Shown: in pieces, positions 32,396 to 41,147 of the stretch
Layout of the letters: the number at the start of each line of letters is the position of its first letter
Numbering within the stretch: the stretch's first letter is position 1
From: Nanobdellati archaeon
GTDB taxonomy: Archaea > B1Sed10-29 > JAGVWA01
NCBI GenBank assembly: GCA_018304505.1
Contig: JAGVWA010000001.1
Location: 1-64,000 of the forward strand
Length of the DNA: 64,000 bases
Reading direction: 5' to 3'
Position numbers and translations under genes: made by a program
The notes under the pieces: model-generated
Told to the model about the DNA's origin: nothing
Database searches by the model: none
The model's input: only the letters and a program-made list of their open reading frames with translations

Positions 32396-32664
32396 TTGCC
32401 TGCCGCCTCCCGAATTAATCCCTGGATATCAGCTGCTGTTATGCCTATCAGTATTGCGTTTTTCAGTTCCAATGCGTCTATGACCGTGTCTTCTATGCTT
32501 GATTCTATGTTTTGCCCAACAAGGGCATTTTCAATGTCATAGATGCTGTCCTCAGGCATAAGGAAAAAATCCCCCGTAATCTGTATCCCGTTAATGACGT
32601 TGCCATCTAACTCAACGTTTATCCTTACCATCTTGCCCTGCGGAACCTTTTTAACCAGCTCCAT
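32392..32664 (-). CDS. lplB: Lipoate-protein ligase accessory subunit LplB (CTD)
   Basis: A 90-residue protein corresponding to the C-terminal domain of lipoate ligase, needed for the adenylation step in two-part archaeal enzymes. The start MELVKKVPQGKMVRI and the later ISIED-like segments fit this accessory-domain family, and its position directly before lplA with a 4-bp overlap supports the call. A TATA-like ACCATATAGA lies about 15-20 bp upstream of the ATG on the minus strand. Confidence 0.82.
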   Translation of the reverse strand: MELVKKVPQGKMVRINVELDGNVINGIQITGDFFLMPEDSIYDIENALVGQNIESSIEDTVIDALELKNAILIGITAADIQGLIREAAGK

Positions 32665-32696
32665 CTTATATCTATATGGTTCGATGAATAAGTAAC

Positions 32697-32711
32697 TTTG
32701 CCACTGGCAAA
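32697..32711. promoter_or_regulatory. Perfect 15-bp palindrome upstream of lplB
   Basis: TTTGCCACTGGCAAA (7-1-7) lies 33 bp before the lplB start, just upstream of its TATA region, and about 140 bp before the nrdJ TATA box. Further TGGC half-sites occur at 32767-32781. A likely operator for the lpl unit; the regulator is unknown. Confidence 0.45.
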
Positions 32712-32843
32712 TTTACCAAAAAGTAAATAATCCCCGGTCTAAAAAATCGAGAAAATAACCGAAAACATGGCCAATCATGGCAAATTTTCAAAATGGTTCG
32801 GAAAAACAACCATATTTTGCACAACAACTTTGATTTTCAAACC

Positions 32844-32853
32844 TATTTATTAA
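32844..32853 (+). promoter_or_regulatory. TATA box of nrdJ
   Basis: TATTTATTAA implies a transcript start near 32875 and a 60-nt leader ending in AAAGGAGGACCT (32922-32933), a strong Shine-Dalgarno 6 nt before ATG 32940. I see no recognisable riboswitch fold. Confidence 0.5.
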
Positions 32854-32939
32854 TAAGCCCGATTGGGTTACCTAATACTGCATGGAGACCGAACCACTCA
32901 GGATCCCAAGCAAAAAACACTAAAAAGGAGGACCTCATA

Positions 32940-35798
32940 ATGACACCAACCAAAATCGAGACAGAACAGGGATTTACAATGACACAACTTAAAACAGGCA
33001 AAATTGAAGGAAAATACGGAAACGGAGTGACTTTTGAACGCGTCTTTACCAAGCCGGGTGTGCACCCATATGACGAAATAGAATGGGAGCCCCGCGATGC
33101 GGTAATCAAGAACGAGCGCGGCGACGAGGTTTTTAAGCAGACTGGGGTCGAGGTACCAAAGTTCTGGTCACAAACTGCGACAAACATAGTGGCACAGAAG
33201 TACTTCAAGGGCATCCTTGGGACCACGACAAGGGAGTACTCAGCAAAGCAGCTAATCGACCGGGTCGCAATCACAATTACAAACTGGGGCCGCAAGGATG
33301 GATACTTCCAGACATCAGAAGACGCCGACGTGTTTGAACACGAACTCACGTACCTGCTCATAAATCAGCTGATGGCCTTCAATTCCCCTGTGTGGTTCAA
33401 CGTAGGCGCAGTTGAGCAGCCTCAATGCTCTGCCTGCTTTATCAATGAAGTGAAGGACAGCATTCAGTCAATCCTCGACCTCGCAAAAACAGAAGGCATG
33501 CTCTTCAAAAGCGGCTCAGGCTCAGGGGTGAATGTAAGTCCACTCAGGAGCAAAAAAGAATCGCTATCACTAGGAGGCACATCTTCTGGCCCAGTCAGCT
33601 TCATGAAAGGCATCGACGCAATGGCAGGCTCCATCAAGTCCGGCGGAACCACAAGGCGCGCTGCAAAGATGGTGATAATGAACATTGACCACCCTGACAT
33701 CCTCGACTTCGTCAGAAGCAAGGCCAATGAAGAACGGAAGGCCTGGGCGCTAATCGACGCGGGCTACGACAGCAGCTTCAACGGCGAGGCATATAATTCA
33801 ATTAGTTTCCAAAATGCAAACCACAGCGTCAGGGTCACTGACGAGTTCATGAAGGCCGTGGAACAAGATAAAGACTGGACTACAAAATTCGTCGTCTCGG
33901 GCAAGCCAGCAGACACGTACAAGGCCCGGGACTTGATGAAAGACATCTCGGACGCAGCATGGATCTGCGGCGACCCTGGAATGCAATACGACACCATGAT
34001 CAACAAATGGCACACATGCCCGAATACTGACATGATACACGCCAGTAATCCGTGCAGTGAGTACATGTTTTTAAACAATACTGCATGCAACCTTGCCTCA
34101 TTGAACTTGATGAAGTTCAGGACAGACGGCGGCGCCATTGACACGGGCCTCTTTAAGAAAGCAATAGCAACAACAATAACTGCAATGGAAATCATTGTAG
34201 GCAACGCAGGTTATCCAACGCCGCAGATCACGCAAATGAGCCACGACTACAGAACCCTTGGCTTGGGATACGCAAACCTCGGCGCATTGCTAATGAGCCG
34301 CGGCCAGGCCTACGACTCTGATGAAGGCCGCAATTTTGCAGCAGCGATCACAAGCTTAATGACGGGCGAAGCGTACAGGCAAAGCGCGCTCATCGCAGAA
34401 TACATGGAGCCATTCCCAGGATACAAAATAAACGAAGAACCAATGCTGCACGTTATCGACATGCACAGGCAGGCCACGAAAAAAATCGAGACAGACGGCG
34501 TGTCAGAAGAACTACTGAAAGAAGCAGAATCATCTTGGGAAGAAGCATACACCCTAGGAAAGAAACACGGATACAGGAATGCCCAAGCCTCAGTGCTCGC
34601 ACCGACCGGCACCATCGCGTTCCTGATGGACTGCGACACAACAGGAATTGAACCACCAATCGCCCTCGTTAGTTATAAATGGCTGGTTGGCGGTGGTATG
34701 ATAAAGATGGTCAACAACATCGTGCCAGAGGCCCTGCGGACACTCGGATATTCCGATGAAGAATCAACCGAGATACTAGAATACCTCGACAAGAACGACA
34801 CCATCGAGGGGGCTCCTCATTTAAAAACTGAGCACTTGCCAGTGTTCGACTGCGCCTTCAAGCCAGCAAACGGCAAGCGAAGCATACACTACCTCGGCCA
34901 TGTCAAAATGATGGCTGCAACGCAACCATTCATATCAGGCGCCATTTCAAAAACAGTTAACATGCCAAATGACGCAACGCCGGAGGAGATCTCAAAGGTA
35001 TACCTCGATGCTTGGAAACTAGGCTTAAAGGCGATCGCGATCTACAGGGACGGGTGCAAGAGAACACAGCCAGTAACTACTGACAAGAAAGGCCGCTCAT
35101 CAGAAGTCGTGCCAATGGACAGCTTCGGTACCACATCAACAAAAAAGCAAGTGCAGATACAAGAAAAAATCGTGTACAAGGCACGACGGGAGCGAATGCC
35201 GGACGAGAGAAGAAGCATAACGCACAAGTTCAGCATTGCAAACCACGAAGGGTACATCACCGTCGGGGAATACGAAGACAGCAGGCCAGGTGAATTGTTC
35301 ATAGTGATGGCAAAACAAGGCTCAACCATCTCAGGCTTGATGGACACCTTTGCCACATCAGTGTCAATCGCGCTGCAGTATGGCGTTCCGATCGATGTAC
35401 TTGTCAGGAAATTTACAAACACCAAGTACGAGCCATCAGGCGTCACAACCAACCCTGAAATACGGATGGCCAAGTCGATTACAGACTACATCTTCAGATG
35501 GCTTGCCTCAAAATACCTGAACACAAAGGAACAGCGCCTTGCTGGCCTCTATGACACGGGACAACAACTTACGCTGGCCGAGACCACAACCGTGCTAACG
35601 CCAATGCCTATCGAAAACACGGTAATGACAACGGCCATGTCTGGCATCTCCGGAAATCTGAGAAGCACTGCGAACAGCATCGTCACTTTCGAGGTAGAGT
35701 CTGACTCGCCACCCTGCCCTGACTGCGGTGCAATCATGGTGCGCAACGGGGCATGCTACAAGTGCCTCAACTGCGGATCCTCCAGCGGATGCAGCTGA
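32940..35798 (+). CDS. nrdJ: Adenosylcobalamin-dependent ribonucleotide reductase (class II)
   Basis: Makes deoxyribonucleotides using vitamin B12. From ATG 32940 the protein is 952 residues. The first redox Cys is in QCSACFINEV, the radical-site motif NPCSEYMF holds Asn, the thiyl Cys and Glu, and ACNLASLNL carries the second redox Cys. The C-terminus ends with a Cys-rich ribbon (CPDCG, CYKCLNCG, GCS) that should re-reduce the active site. No R2 subunit gene is present. An adenosyltransferase at 48120 can supply the cofactor. The frame extends upstream to 32793, but the Shine-Dalgarno decides for 32940. Confidence 0.93.
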   Translation: MTPTKIETEQGFTMTQLKTGKIEGKYGNGVTFERVFTKPGVHPYDEIEWEPRDAVIKNERGDEVFKQTGVEVPKFWSQTATNIVAQKYFKGILGTTTREYSAKQLIDRVAITITNWGRKDGYFQTSEDADVFEHELTYLLINQLMAFNSPVWFNVGAVEQPQCSACFINEVKDSIQSILDLAKTEGMLFKSGSGSGVNVSPLRSKKESLSLGGTSSGPVSFMKGIDAMAGSIKSGGTTRRAAKMVIMNIDHPDILDFVRSKANEERKAWALIDAGYDSSFNGEAYNSISFQNANHSVRVTDEFMKAVEQDKDWTTKFVVSGKPADTYKARDLMKDISDAAWICGDPGMQYDTMINKWHTCPNTDMIHASNPCSEYMFLNNTACNLASLNLMKFRTDGGAIDTGLFKKAIATTITAMEIIVGNAGYPTPQITQMSHDYRTLGLGYANLGALLMSRGQAYDSDEGRNFAAAITSLMTGEAYRQSALIAEYMEPFPGYKINEEPMLHVIDMHRQATKKIETDGVSEELLKEAESSWEEAYTLGKKHGYRNAQASVLAPTGTIAFLMDCDTTGIEPPIALVSYKWLVGGGMIKMVNNIVPEALRTLGYSDEESTEILEYLDKNDTIEGAPHLKTEHLPVFDCAFKPANGKRSIHYLGHVKMMAATQPFISGAISKTVNMPNDATPEEISKVYLDAWKLGLKAIAIYRDGCKRTQPVTTDKKGRSSEVVPMDSFGTTSTKKQVQIQEKIVYKARRERMPDERRSITHKFSIANHEGYITVGEYEDSRPGELFIVMAKQGSTISGLMDTFATSVSIALQYGVPIDVLVRKFTNTKYEPSGVTTNPEIRMAKSITDYIFRWLASKYLNTKEQRLAGLYDTGQQLTLAETTTVLTPMPIENTVMTTAMSGISGNLRSTANSIVTFEVESDSPPCPDCGAIMVRNGACYKCLNCGSSSGCS

Positions 35799-35846
35799 AA
35801 CCAGCTGCGCCCCCCATTTCTAAATTAACTCGAAGCGAGATAAACC

Positions 35847-35868
35847 AGAAACCACTAGCAGTGGTTCT
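35847..35868 (+). promoter_or_regulatory. PIN-locus upstream element, copy C (dyad)
   Basis: AGAAACCACT-AGC-AGTGGTTCT forms a near-perfect inverted repeat. The left half is the conserved core of copies A and B; the core ends at 35858, 45 bp before ATG 35904. The intact dyad here suggests that the protein recognising it binds as a dimer. Confidence 0.65.
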
Positions 35869-35903
35869 ATTGGTTTTTTATTCTAGAATCGATACGATTA
35901 GCC

Positions 35904-36050
35904 ATGTCAAAACTGGCTTACTGCGACACCTGCATTTATATCGATTACCTTGCAGAGCGAGCCAGACGCAATGAGGCATACTCCTTCTTCGCAAAGGAGC
36001 TCTCATGCAAATATAACCTTGTGGTGTCTGACTGGACCCTGCTTTTTTAA
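35904..36050 (+). pseudogene. Truncated PIN-domain gene, locus C
   Basis: The 48 residues before the stop (MSKLAYCDTCIYIDYLAER ... SCKYNLVVSDWTLLF) match the first 45 or so residues of the locus B PIN protein closely, including YCDTCxYxDY and YNLVxS-W-L. The reading then ends at TAA 36048-36050, exactly where the conserved Glu of the TEL motif should follow. No continuation is visible in any frame before the peroxiredoxin promoter. The gene has lost two thirds of the domain while its upstream element survives. Confidence 0.75.
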
Positions 36051-36097
36051 ACAGGCATAGTGAAGTTCCATCCTAAGCTATAGGTGATAACACCCCT

Positions 36098-36107
36098 CTT
36101 TATATAA
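36098..36107 (+). promoter_or_regulatory. TATA-like box upstream of peroxiredoxin
   Basis: CTTTATATAA, with a second candidate CTATTTATC at 36155-36163. A Shine-Dalgarno GGAGG (36182-36186) stands 8 nt before ATG 36195. Confidence 0.45.
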
Positions 36108-36194
36108 TTCAAGATACCGAATTAAAACCAACCAAGCAAACGACCACTAAGGTCCTATTTATCAAAAACCAAAGCAAAAATGGAGGAATAACAA

Positions 36195-36716
36195 ATGACG
36201 GTAAAAGTTGGAGAAAAAGCGCCGGAATTCGACAAAGAGGCCTACGTCAACGGCGAAATAAAACACGTCAAGCTCAGCGATTACAAGGGAAAATGGGTGG
36301 TCCTGTTTTTCTACCCACTGGACTTCACGTTCGTGTGCCCGACAGAGCTGAAGAGCTTCGCCAATGCGGTTCCTGAATTTGAAAAACTCAATACAGTGGT
36401 CATCGGCGCGTCTACTGATTCGGCACACTCGCACAAGGCATGGTTCAGCAAAGACCTTACAACAGTAAAATACCCCGTACTAGCAGACACGAACCACTCG
36501 CTGGCAAGCGACTATGGGGTGCTGATTGAAGAAAAGGGAATCGCCTTACGGGGTACATTCATAATAGACCCAGAAGGCACACTTAAATACCAAGTAGTGT
36601 CGAACAACGACGTTGGCAGAAGCGTAACAGAAACACTGCGGGTTGTAGCAGCATGCCAAACCGGCGGCTTGTGCCCGGCTGAATGGAAACCAGGACAAGA
36701 AACGCTGAAACCATAA
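36195..36716 (+). CDS. 2-Cys peroxiredoxin (AhpC/Prx1 type)
   Basis: Reduces hydrogen peroxide and organic peroxides. The 173-residue protein has the peroxidatic Cys C48 in DFTFVCPTE, the active-site Arg region LRGTFIIDPEG and the resolving Cys C160 in GGLCPAEW, as in typical 2-Cys enzymes. Strong ribosome-binding site. It complements the superoxide dismutase; its reductant may be the CGPC thioredoxin at 23686. It ends before an 8-T terminator. Confidence 0.95.
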   Translation: MTVKVGEKAPEFDKEAYVNGEIKHVKLSDYKGKWVVLFFYPLDFTFVCPTELKSFANAVPEFEKLNTVVIGASTDSAHSHKAWFSKDLTTVKYPVLADTNHSLASDYGVLIEEKGIALRGTFIIDPEGTLKYQVVSNNDVGRSVTETLRVVAACQTGGLCPAEWKPGQETLKP

Positions 36717-36757
36717 GCCCTTAGGCGTGCCCCCTGCAACCAATTTCAACCAATTTC

Positions 36758-36765
36758 TTTTTTTT
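36758..36765 (+). terminator. Oligo-T terminator after peroxiredoxin
   Basis: Eight T residues about 40 nt after the stop codon, preceded by a direct repeat of CAACCAATTT (36737-36756). Confidence 0.55.
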
Positions 36766-36795
36766 CAATTAATTTTCTTAAAGTTCCCATTAACC

Positions 36796-36802
36796 TTTAA
36801 AT
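36796..36802 (+). promoter_or_regulatory. TATA box for proline dehydrogenase
   Basis: TTTAAAT 24-30 bp before ATG 36826; supports this start over the longer upstream reading from 36727. Confidence 0.55.
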
Positions 36803-36825
36803 TCTCTCGCGCCTTTTTTTCTAGC

Positions 36826-37677
36826 ATGGATGAACGCGCACAACGGTGGGTGGCAGGCCCCAAAGTTGAAGACGCACTACAACGCGTAAAGCAACAGAAC
36901 GAGCACGGAATACGGGGAATCATCGACAAGCTCGGCGAAGGTACCAAGACGCAGGAAGACGTCTTACAAAACGTGGCAGAATACAAGAAAATCAGTGACA
37001 TGATCCGCATCGATAAAGCACAGGCAGACATTTCCATAAAGCTCACGTCCCTCGGCCTCGGCTTCGACAAGCAACTCGCGCAAAGTAGCATTGATGAAAT
37101 TGTCCATTACGCAAGCGAAAACAACATCCTGATCTGGATTGATATGGAACACTCCCAGTACACGGACAGGACGATCGAGATTTTCAAGAACATGCACGCC
37201 AAGTATCCCGACAACATCGCCATCTGCCTGCAGGCCAAATTGAAGAGGACCCCTAGGGACCTCGAAGACCTGCTCAAGACCGGGAGCAAAATCAGGTTAT
37301 GCAAAGGCATTTATTACGAAGAACCCGAAGTGGCGTTACAAGACTCCGACGAGATCAGGAAAGCATTTCTCAAGCAAATGGACACGCTGTTCGCAAAGGC
37401 AAAGGACTTCGGCATTGCAACGCACGACCAGGACATCATAGACAAGGCACTCAAAAAAGAGCCACAAAATGATCGCTTCAGGCTGCAGATGCTCATGGGC
37501 GTCAGGGATAATGAAAAAGCCGAGTTGGCAAAGAAACACGCGCTAGAAGAGTACATTCCTTACGGCGAAGACTGGAAGCCCTACGTGTCGCGCAGGGAAA
37601 TCGAGCTTAAGCGTTCACTGGAACCGAAAAAAGAGAAGCCTAGCCTACTTCATAAGATCTCGTCAAGGTTTTTCTGA
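36826..37677 (+). CDS. Proline dehydrogenase (PRODH-like)
   Basis: Flavoenzyme oxidising proline to pyrroline-5-carboxylate. The 283-residue TIM barrel shows the family markers WIDMEHSQYTDRT, RLCKGIYYEEPEVALQD-EI, FGIATHDQDII, QMLMGVR and YIPYGEDWKPYVSRR, which surround FAD and substrate. The partner pyrroline-5-carboxylate dehydrogenase is not in the window. The last 38 bp overlap the 3' end of the convergent hef gene. Confidence 0.88.
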   Translation: MDERAQRWVAGPKVEDALQRVKQQNEHGIRGIIDKLGEGTKTQEDVLQNVAEYKKISDMIRIDKAQADISIKLTSLGLGFDKQLAQSSIDEIVHYASENNILIWIDMEHSQYTDRTIEIFKNMHAKYPDNIAICLQAKLKRTPRDLEDLLKTGSKIRLCKGIYYEEPEVALQDSDEIRKAFLKQMDTLFAKAKDFGIATHDQDIIDKALKKEPQNDRFRLQMLMGVRDNEKAELAKKHALEEYIPYGEDWKPYVSRREIELKRSLEPKKEKPSLLHKISSRFF

Positions 37678-39856
37678 TCTCGCGGGCCTTCTTGTCGCCC
37701 ATGTTCTCAATTGACTTGAGTTCCTGCTCTTGTGCATTAAACACGTTTTGCACTGTACCGAATTTCTTCAGCAGTGACTTCGCCATCTGTGGACCAACAA
37801 GCGGAAGTGATTCAACGATGAACTGCAGTTGCTCATTTTGTCCAAAGGCGCGCTTTTCGCCCTGCAGCCTGACTTCACGCTGCTGTTGCAGCTGTTCACG
37901 TTTCGCAATGAACGCGATCATCTCGGCAGTCTCTTTCACAGAATTGGTTTGGAAAACCGGAATGCCGAAGTCCACCATCAATGAAGTAAGGGCACCGCGT
38001 ATGGCGTTGTCGTGAACATTACGTATTCCAAAGATCTCGCCTTCTACAATTATTATTGGCCGTTGGAAATTGCTTACCAGCTCCTGCGCCTGGTTAAAGA
38101 TCCTGCCATTGATTATTGATGTGATGAAATCATTTCCTTCTTTCCTTTCAATCGCGACCCTGTCTGAGACTAAAAAATCAGCGACAGGCAACTGCTTTGC
38201 TTTTACACGAATGTCGGGAATTTCGGAGAGCTCCTTCAAGATGCCTGAAGCGCGCTCGCGTATGTCTGTATAGATTACCGCGATCTCTTTTTCAGGCTTG
38301 TCTTCCATGTACTCTGTAATCTTCTGTTGCGCCGTCGCGGTCTTGGCGTCCATTCCTTTTAGTATTGACTTCATTTTCTTCTCCTTGTTTACGCTGCTCC
38401 AGTAGTAGGCTTCGTCCTTGGTTCCCTTGGTTATGAAAATTATGACCTTGCCCGCCCTGTGCCTCGCGGTTCTTCCACTGCGCTGTATGCTCCGGATCTC
38501 TGAGGGCACAGGCTCATAAAACATTACCGTGTCGACTTCAGGAAGGTCTAGGCCTTCTTCACCAACTGAAGTCGTTATAAGTATGCTGAATTCTCCTGCC
38601 CTAAATTTGTCGAGGATCTCTGCTTGTTTCTTCTGGGTAAAGCCCTTGTCATTTCCTCTGGTGGCCTGACCTATGAATTGGTGCGACTCTATGCCCTCTT
38701 TTTTCAGCAGATTTTCAAGATGCTTAGTCATGCCCCTGTAGTGAGCAAAGACAATTATTTTGTCTGCTGTTTCCAGTTCCTGTTTTGCTGTCTCGACTAA
38801 AGCCTTGATTTTGGGATGGTCCTGATTGTTGTTGTAAAGCCTGTCAACCAATACGCGCGCTTTTTGTATTTTCAGGTCCTCGAGTATCGCCTTGCTGGCC
38901 TTTGTCGTGTCATTCTCGAGCCTCTGGAAATATTCCCTCAATGGCTGTAGGCCTTGGGTTTCAAAGAGCTCCTTTGCGTGATTCATTTTCATCAGTGCCG
39001 CGGATACGGATAAGGCCTTATACGCATTCGGGTTCTTGTTCCTGATTTTTAGAAGATACTGCTGCAGTTTTAACAGGTCTGCCTTGTTGATGCCTCGCGT
39101 TTGGTAGTTCAAGGTTAGATTCATGTCCTTCAGTTGCGTGAACAGTTGAGTGATGTGCTCGTCAAACAGCCGCTGGATGTTCTTGAAGTCTTCTGGGAAG
39201 TCGATTTCTTTCCAAACAACGGTTTTGTCTTGCACGTACCCGATGACATCTTGGTCTTGCTCTGTTTTTATCTCGACGTTTTGGATGTAAAGGTTTGCAC
39301 AGATCTCCTGGATTTTTTCCTTTGACGCGCCGGGACTTGCTGTCAGGGCCAGAATAAATGGACGCTTGTTTTTCTTCAGATACGACTCAGCAATGTAAAC
39401 ATATGAGTAGCCCTGGACTGCCCTGTGCGCCTCGTCAAAAACGATTAATGCGACGTCCTTGAGGCTTATGTTGTCATTGTATACGTCATTCTCGATGCTC
39501 TGCGGCGTAGCGATAATTACCTGCTTCTGGTTCCATAGCCCCTGGCGTAACCCTGGAGTTACTGCCCCCGTGAACGTTGCGAATTTATCCTCTGTCACGT
39601 TCAGGACTCGCTTGAGCGACTTTTCGTGCTGTAAAACAAGTGGCTTTGTCGGCGCCAGCATCAGAATTTTTGACTCGGGGTTGTCTTTTAAAGTCTTGGC
39701 GATCACCATTGCCGCAATGTTCGTCTTGCCAAGCCCTGTTGGGGCCACGATCATTGTGTTCCCGTTTGTCAACGCGCTGGCTACTAGCACTTCCTGGTAG
39801 ACCCTTGATTCGATTTCCCCATCCCGAATGTAGGGGTGCGTGATAAAATTCGCCAT
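37640..39856 (-). CDS. hef: Hef-type helicase-nuclease (XPF/FANCM family)
   Basis: Acts on stalled replication forks and branched DNA. The 738-residue protein has an SF2 helicase domain (Walker A APTGLGKT near the N-terminus, DEAHRA box, motif VI region SIQRSGRTARHRAGKV), a flexible link, and the XPF nuclease motif ERKEGNDFITSI starting at residue 570. Helix-hairpin-helix motifs at the C-terminus (VGPQMAKSLLKKFG, MGDKKAREI) complete it. This full helicase-plus-nuclease architecture is typical of euryarchaea. It overlaps proline dehydrogenase tail-to-tail. Confidence 0.94.
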   Translation of the reverse strand: MANFITHPYIRDGEIESRVYQEVLVASALTNGNTMIVAPTGLGKTNIAAMVIAKTLKDNPESKILMLAPTKPLVLQHEKSLKRVLNVTEDKFATFTGAVTPGLRQGLWNQKQVIIATPQSIENDVYNDNISLKDVALIVFDEAHRAVQGYSYVYIAESYLKKNKRPFILALTASPGASKEKIQEICANLYIQNVEIKTEQDQDVIGYVQDKTVVWKEIDFPEDFKNIQRLFDEHITQLFTQLKDMNLTLNYQTRGINKADLLKLQQYLLKIRNKNPNAYKALSVSAALMKMNHAKELFETQGLQPLREYFQRLENDTTKASKAILEDLKIQKARVLVDRLYNNNQDHPKIKALVETAKQELETADKIIVFAHYRGMTKHLENLLKKEGIESHQFIGQATRGNDKGFTQKKQAEILDKFRAGEFSILITTSVGEEGLDLPEVDTVMFYEPVPSEIRSIQRSGRTARHRAGKVIIFITKGTKDEAYYWSSVNKEKKMKSILKGMDAKTATAQQKITEYMEDKPEKEIAVIYTDIRERASGILKELSEIPDIRVKAKQLPVADFLVSDRVAIERKEGNDFITSIINGRIFNQAQELVSNFQRPIIIVEGEIFGIRNVHDNAIRGALTSLMVDFGIPVFQTNSVKETAEMIAFIAKREQLQQQREVRLQGEKRAFGQNEQLQFIVESLPLVGPQMAKSLLKKFGTVQNVFNAQEQELKSIENMGDKKAREIRKTLTRSYEVG

Positions 39857-39958
39857 GTGTTATAGTTTGTGTTGTTTGTACTATAAAGATTAGCCCCGTA
39901 CCTTGCCCCATGCCCTGCCCGTGTCTTGTACACCCGTGGGCTGCGAGCGGTTACGAAC

Positions 39959-41143
39959 TTATGAGTAACTCTTGCCTTCTTCGCCAGGCGCTTCTTGCTC
40001 TCCGAGGACCTTGTCTATTGCGCTTTCGAAGTCCTTCTTCAACACGTGCGGCCTGTTGTTCCTAATAGCGAACATACCTGCCTCTGTGCATATCGATTTT
40101 ATTTCAGCGCCATTAGCCTCCTGCGTTTGCTCGACGAGCCATGAATGCGGAACGCGTTTCGTATTCATTGGTTCGGTATGTATTCTGAAGATCTCGTGCC
40201 TTGCGCCCTCGTCAGGCAATGGAATTTCAATAATCCTGTCAAATCTTCCTGGCCGCAGAAGAGCAGGGTCTAAGATATCGATTCTGTTAGTGGCCCCGAT
40301 TACGCGTACGTTGTCAGAGGAGTCGAAGCCGTCCATTTCCGCCAGCAACTGCATCAAGGTCCGGTTTACTTCACGGTCGCCCCCTGTTGTTTCTTCCAAT
40401 CTTTTTGTCGCCACGGCGTCGATCTCATCTATGAAAAGAACTGTTGGGGCCTTTTCCTTTGCGAGTGTGAAGACCTGCTTTACCAGCTTTGATCCCTCAC
40501 CGATAAACTTCCTTACCAATTCGCTGCCCGTGAGCTTAATGAACGTGCCACCGATTTCGTTCGCAACAGCTTTTGCCAATAGCGTTTTTCCCGTTCCCGG
40601 CGGCCCGTAGAGCAGAACGCCCTTCGGTGCCTTGATTCCAACTTTTTGGAACAACTCCGGCCGTGTTAGCGGGAGTTCTATGGTCTCCCTTATCTCGATA
40701 ATTTGATCCTTCAAGCCCCCGATGTCTGCAAACTTGATGTTGGGCTTTTCAATAACCTCTGCAGCTGTGATAAATGAGTCCTTTTCCGTAGGCAGTATTT
40801 CAATGATTGCAAGCGTGTGCTGGTTCAATCCAAGGCGTGCACCGATGTCGATTTTGTCATACAGCTCCATTGGCGTCTTGATCAGGAAATTGAGCCCATT
40901 CGGGTTTTTGACTATGAGCTTTTCGTCATCAAGCTTGTCAACTACCGTCGCTACCAATAGCGGTAAGGTCTTCAGCTTGTTTAACTCATTGCGTGCCGAT
41001 TCTAAATGAGTCCTGAGCTGGACTGTGTTGCTCTCAGCTATCTTTTTCTCGAGCTCAAGCCGCTGCACCCTCTCCTCCAATTCAAAAACGTAGTCATTCA
41101 AGTCAAAGCTTGGCCTTCCCTCAGCTACCTTCACATCTGCCAT
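39959..41143 (-). CDS. pan: Proteasome-activating nucleotidase PAN
   Basis: AAA+ ATPase that unfolds proteins for the 20S proteasome. The 394-residue protein has an N-terminal coiled coil (about residues 15-58), an OB domain (60-125) and the AAA domain with Walker A GPPGTGKT (180-187), Walker [10 protein letters not shown] and the [15 protein letters not shown] segment. The C-terminal HbYX tail that opens the proteasome gate reads SYS: the Tyr is kept but the hydrophobic residue is Ser. No proteasome core genes are in the window. Confidence 0.94.
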   Translation of the reverse strand: MADVKVAEGRPSFDLNDYVFELEERVQRLELEKKIAESNTVQLRTHLESARNELNKLKTLPLLVATVVDKLDDEKLIVKNPNGLNFLIKTPMELYDKIDIGARLGLNQHTLAIIEILPTEKDSFITAAEVIEKPNIKFADIGGLKDQIIEIRETIELPLTRPELFQKVGIKAPKGVLLYGPPGTGKTLLAKAVANEIGGTFIKLTGSELVRKFIGEGSKLVKQVFTLAKEKAPTVLFIDEIDAVATKRLEETTGGDREVNRTLMQLLAEMDGFDSSDNVRVIGATNRIDILDPALLRPGRFDRIIEIPLPDEGARHEIFRIHTEPMNTKRVPHSWLVEQTQEANGAEIKSICTEAGMFAIRNNRPHVLKKDFESAIDKVLGEQEAPGEEGKSYS

Positions 41144-41147
41144 TTTT

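Noticed and set aside
32664-32940. Cobalamin riboswitch before the B12-dependent reductase
   Set aside because: No B12-box-like sequence or suitable multi-stem fold could be traced; the leader after the TATA box is only about 60 nt, too short for that riboswitch.
39857-39958. Possible tRNA or sRNA between pan and hef
   Set aside because: The GC-rich 100 bp shows no cloverleaf, C/D or H/ACA boxes; only the hef promoter (ATCTTTATAGTA) is visible.
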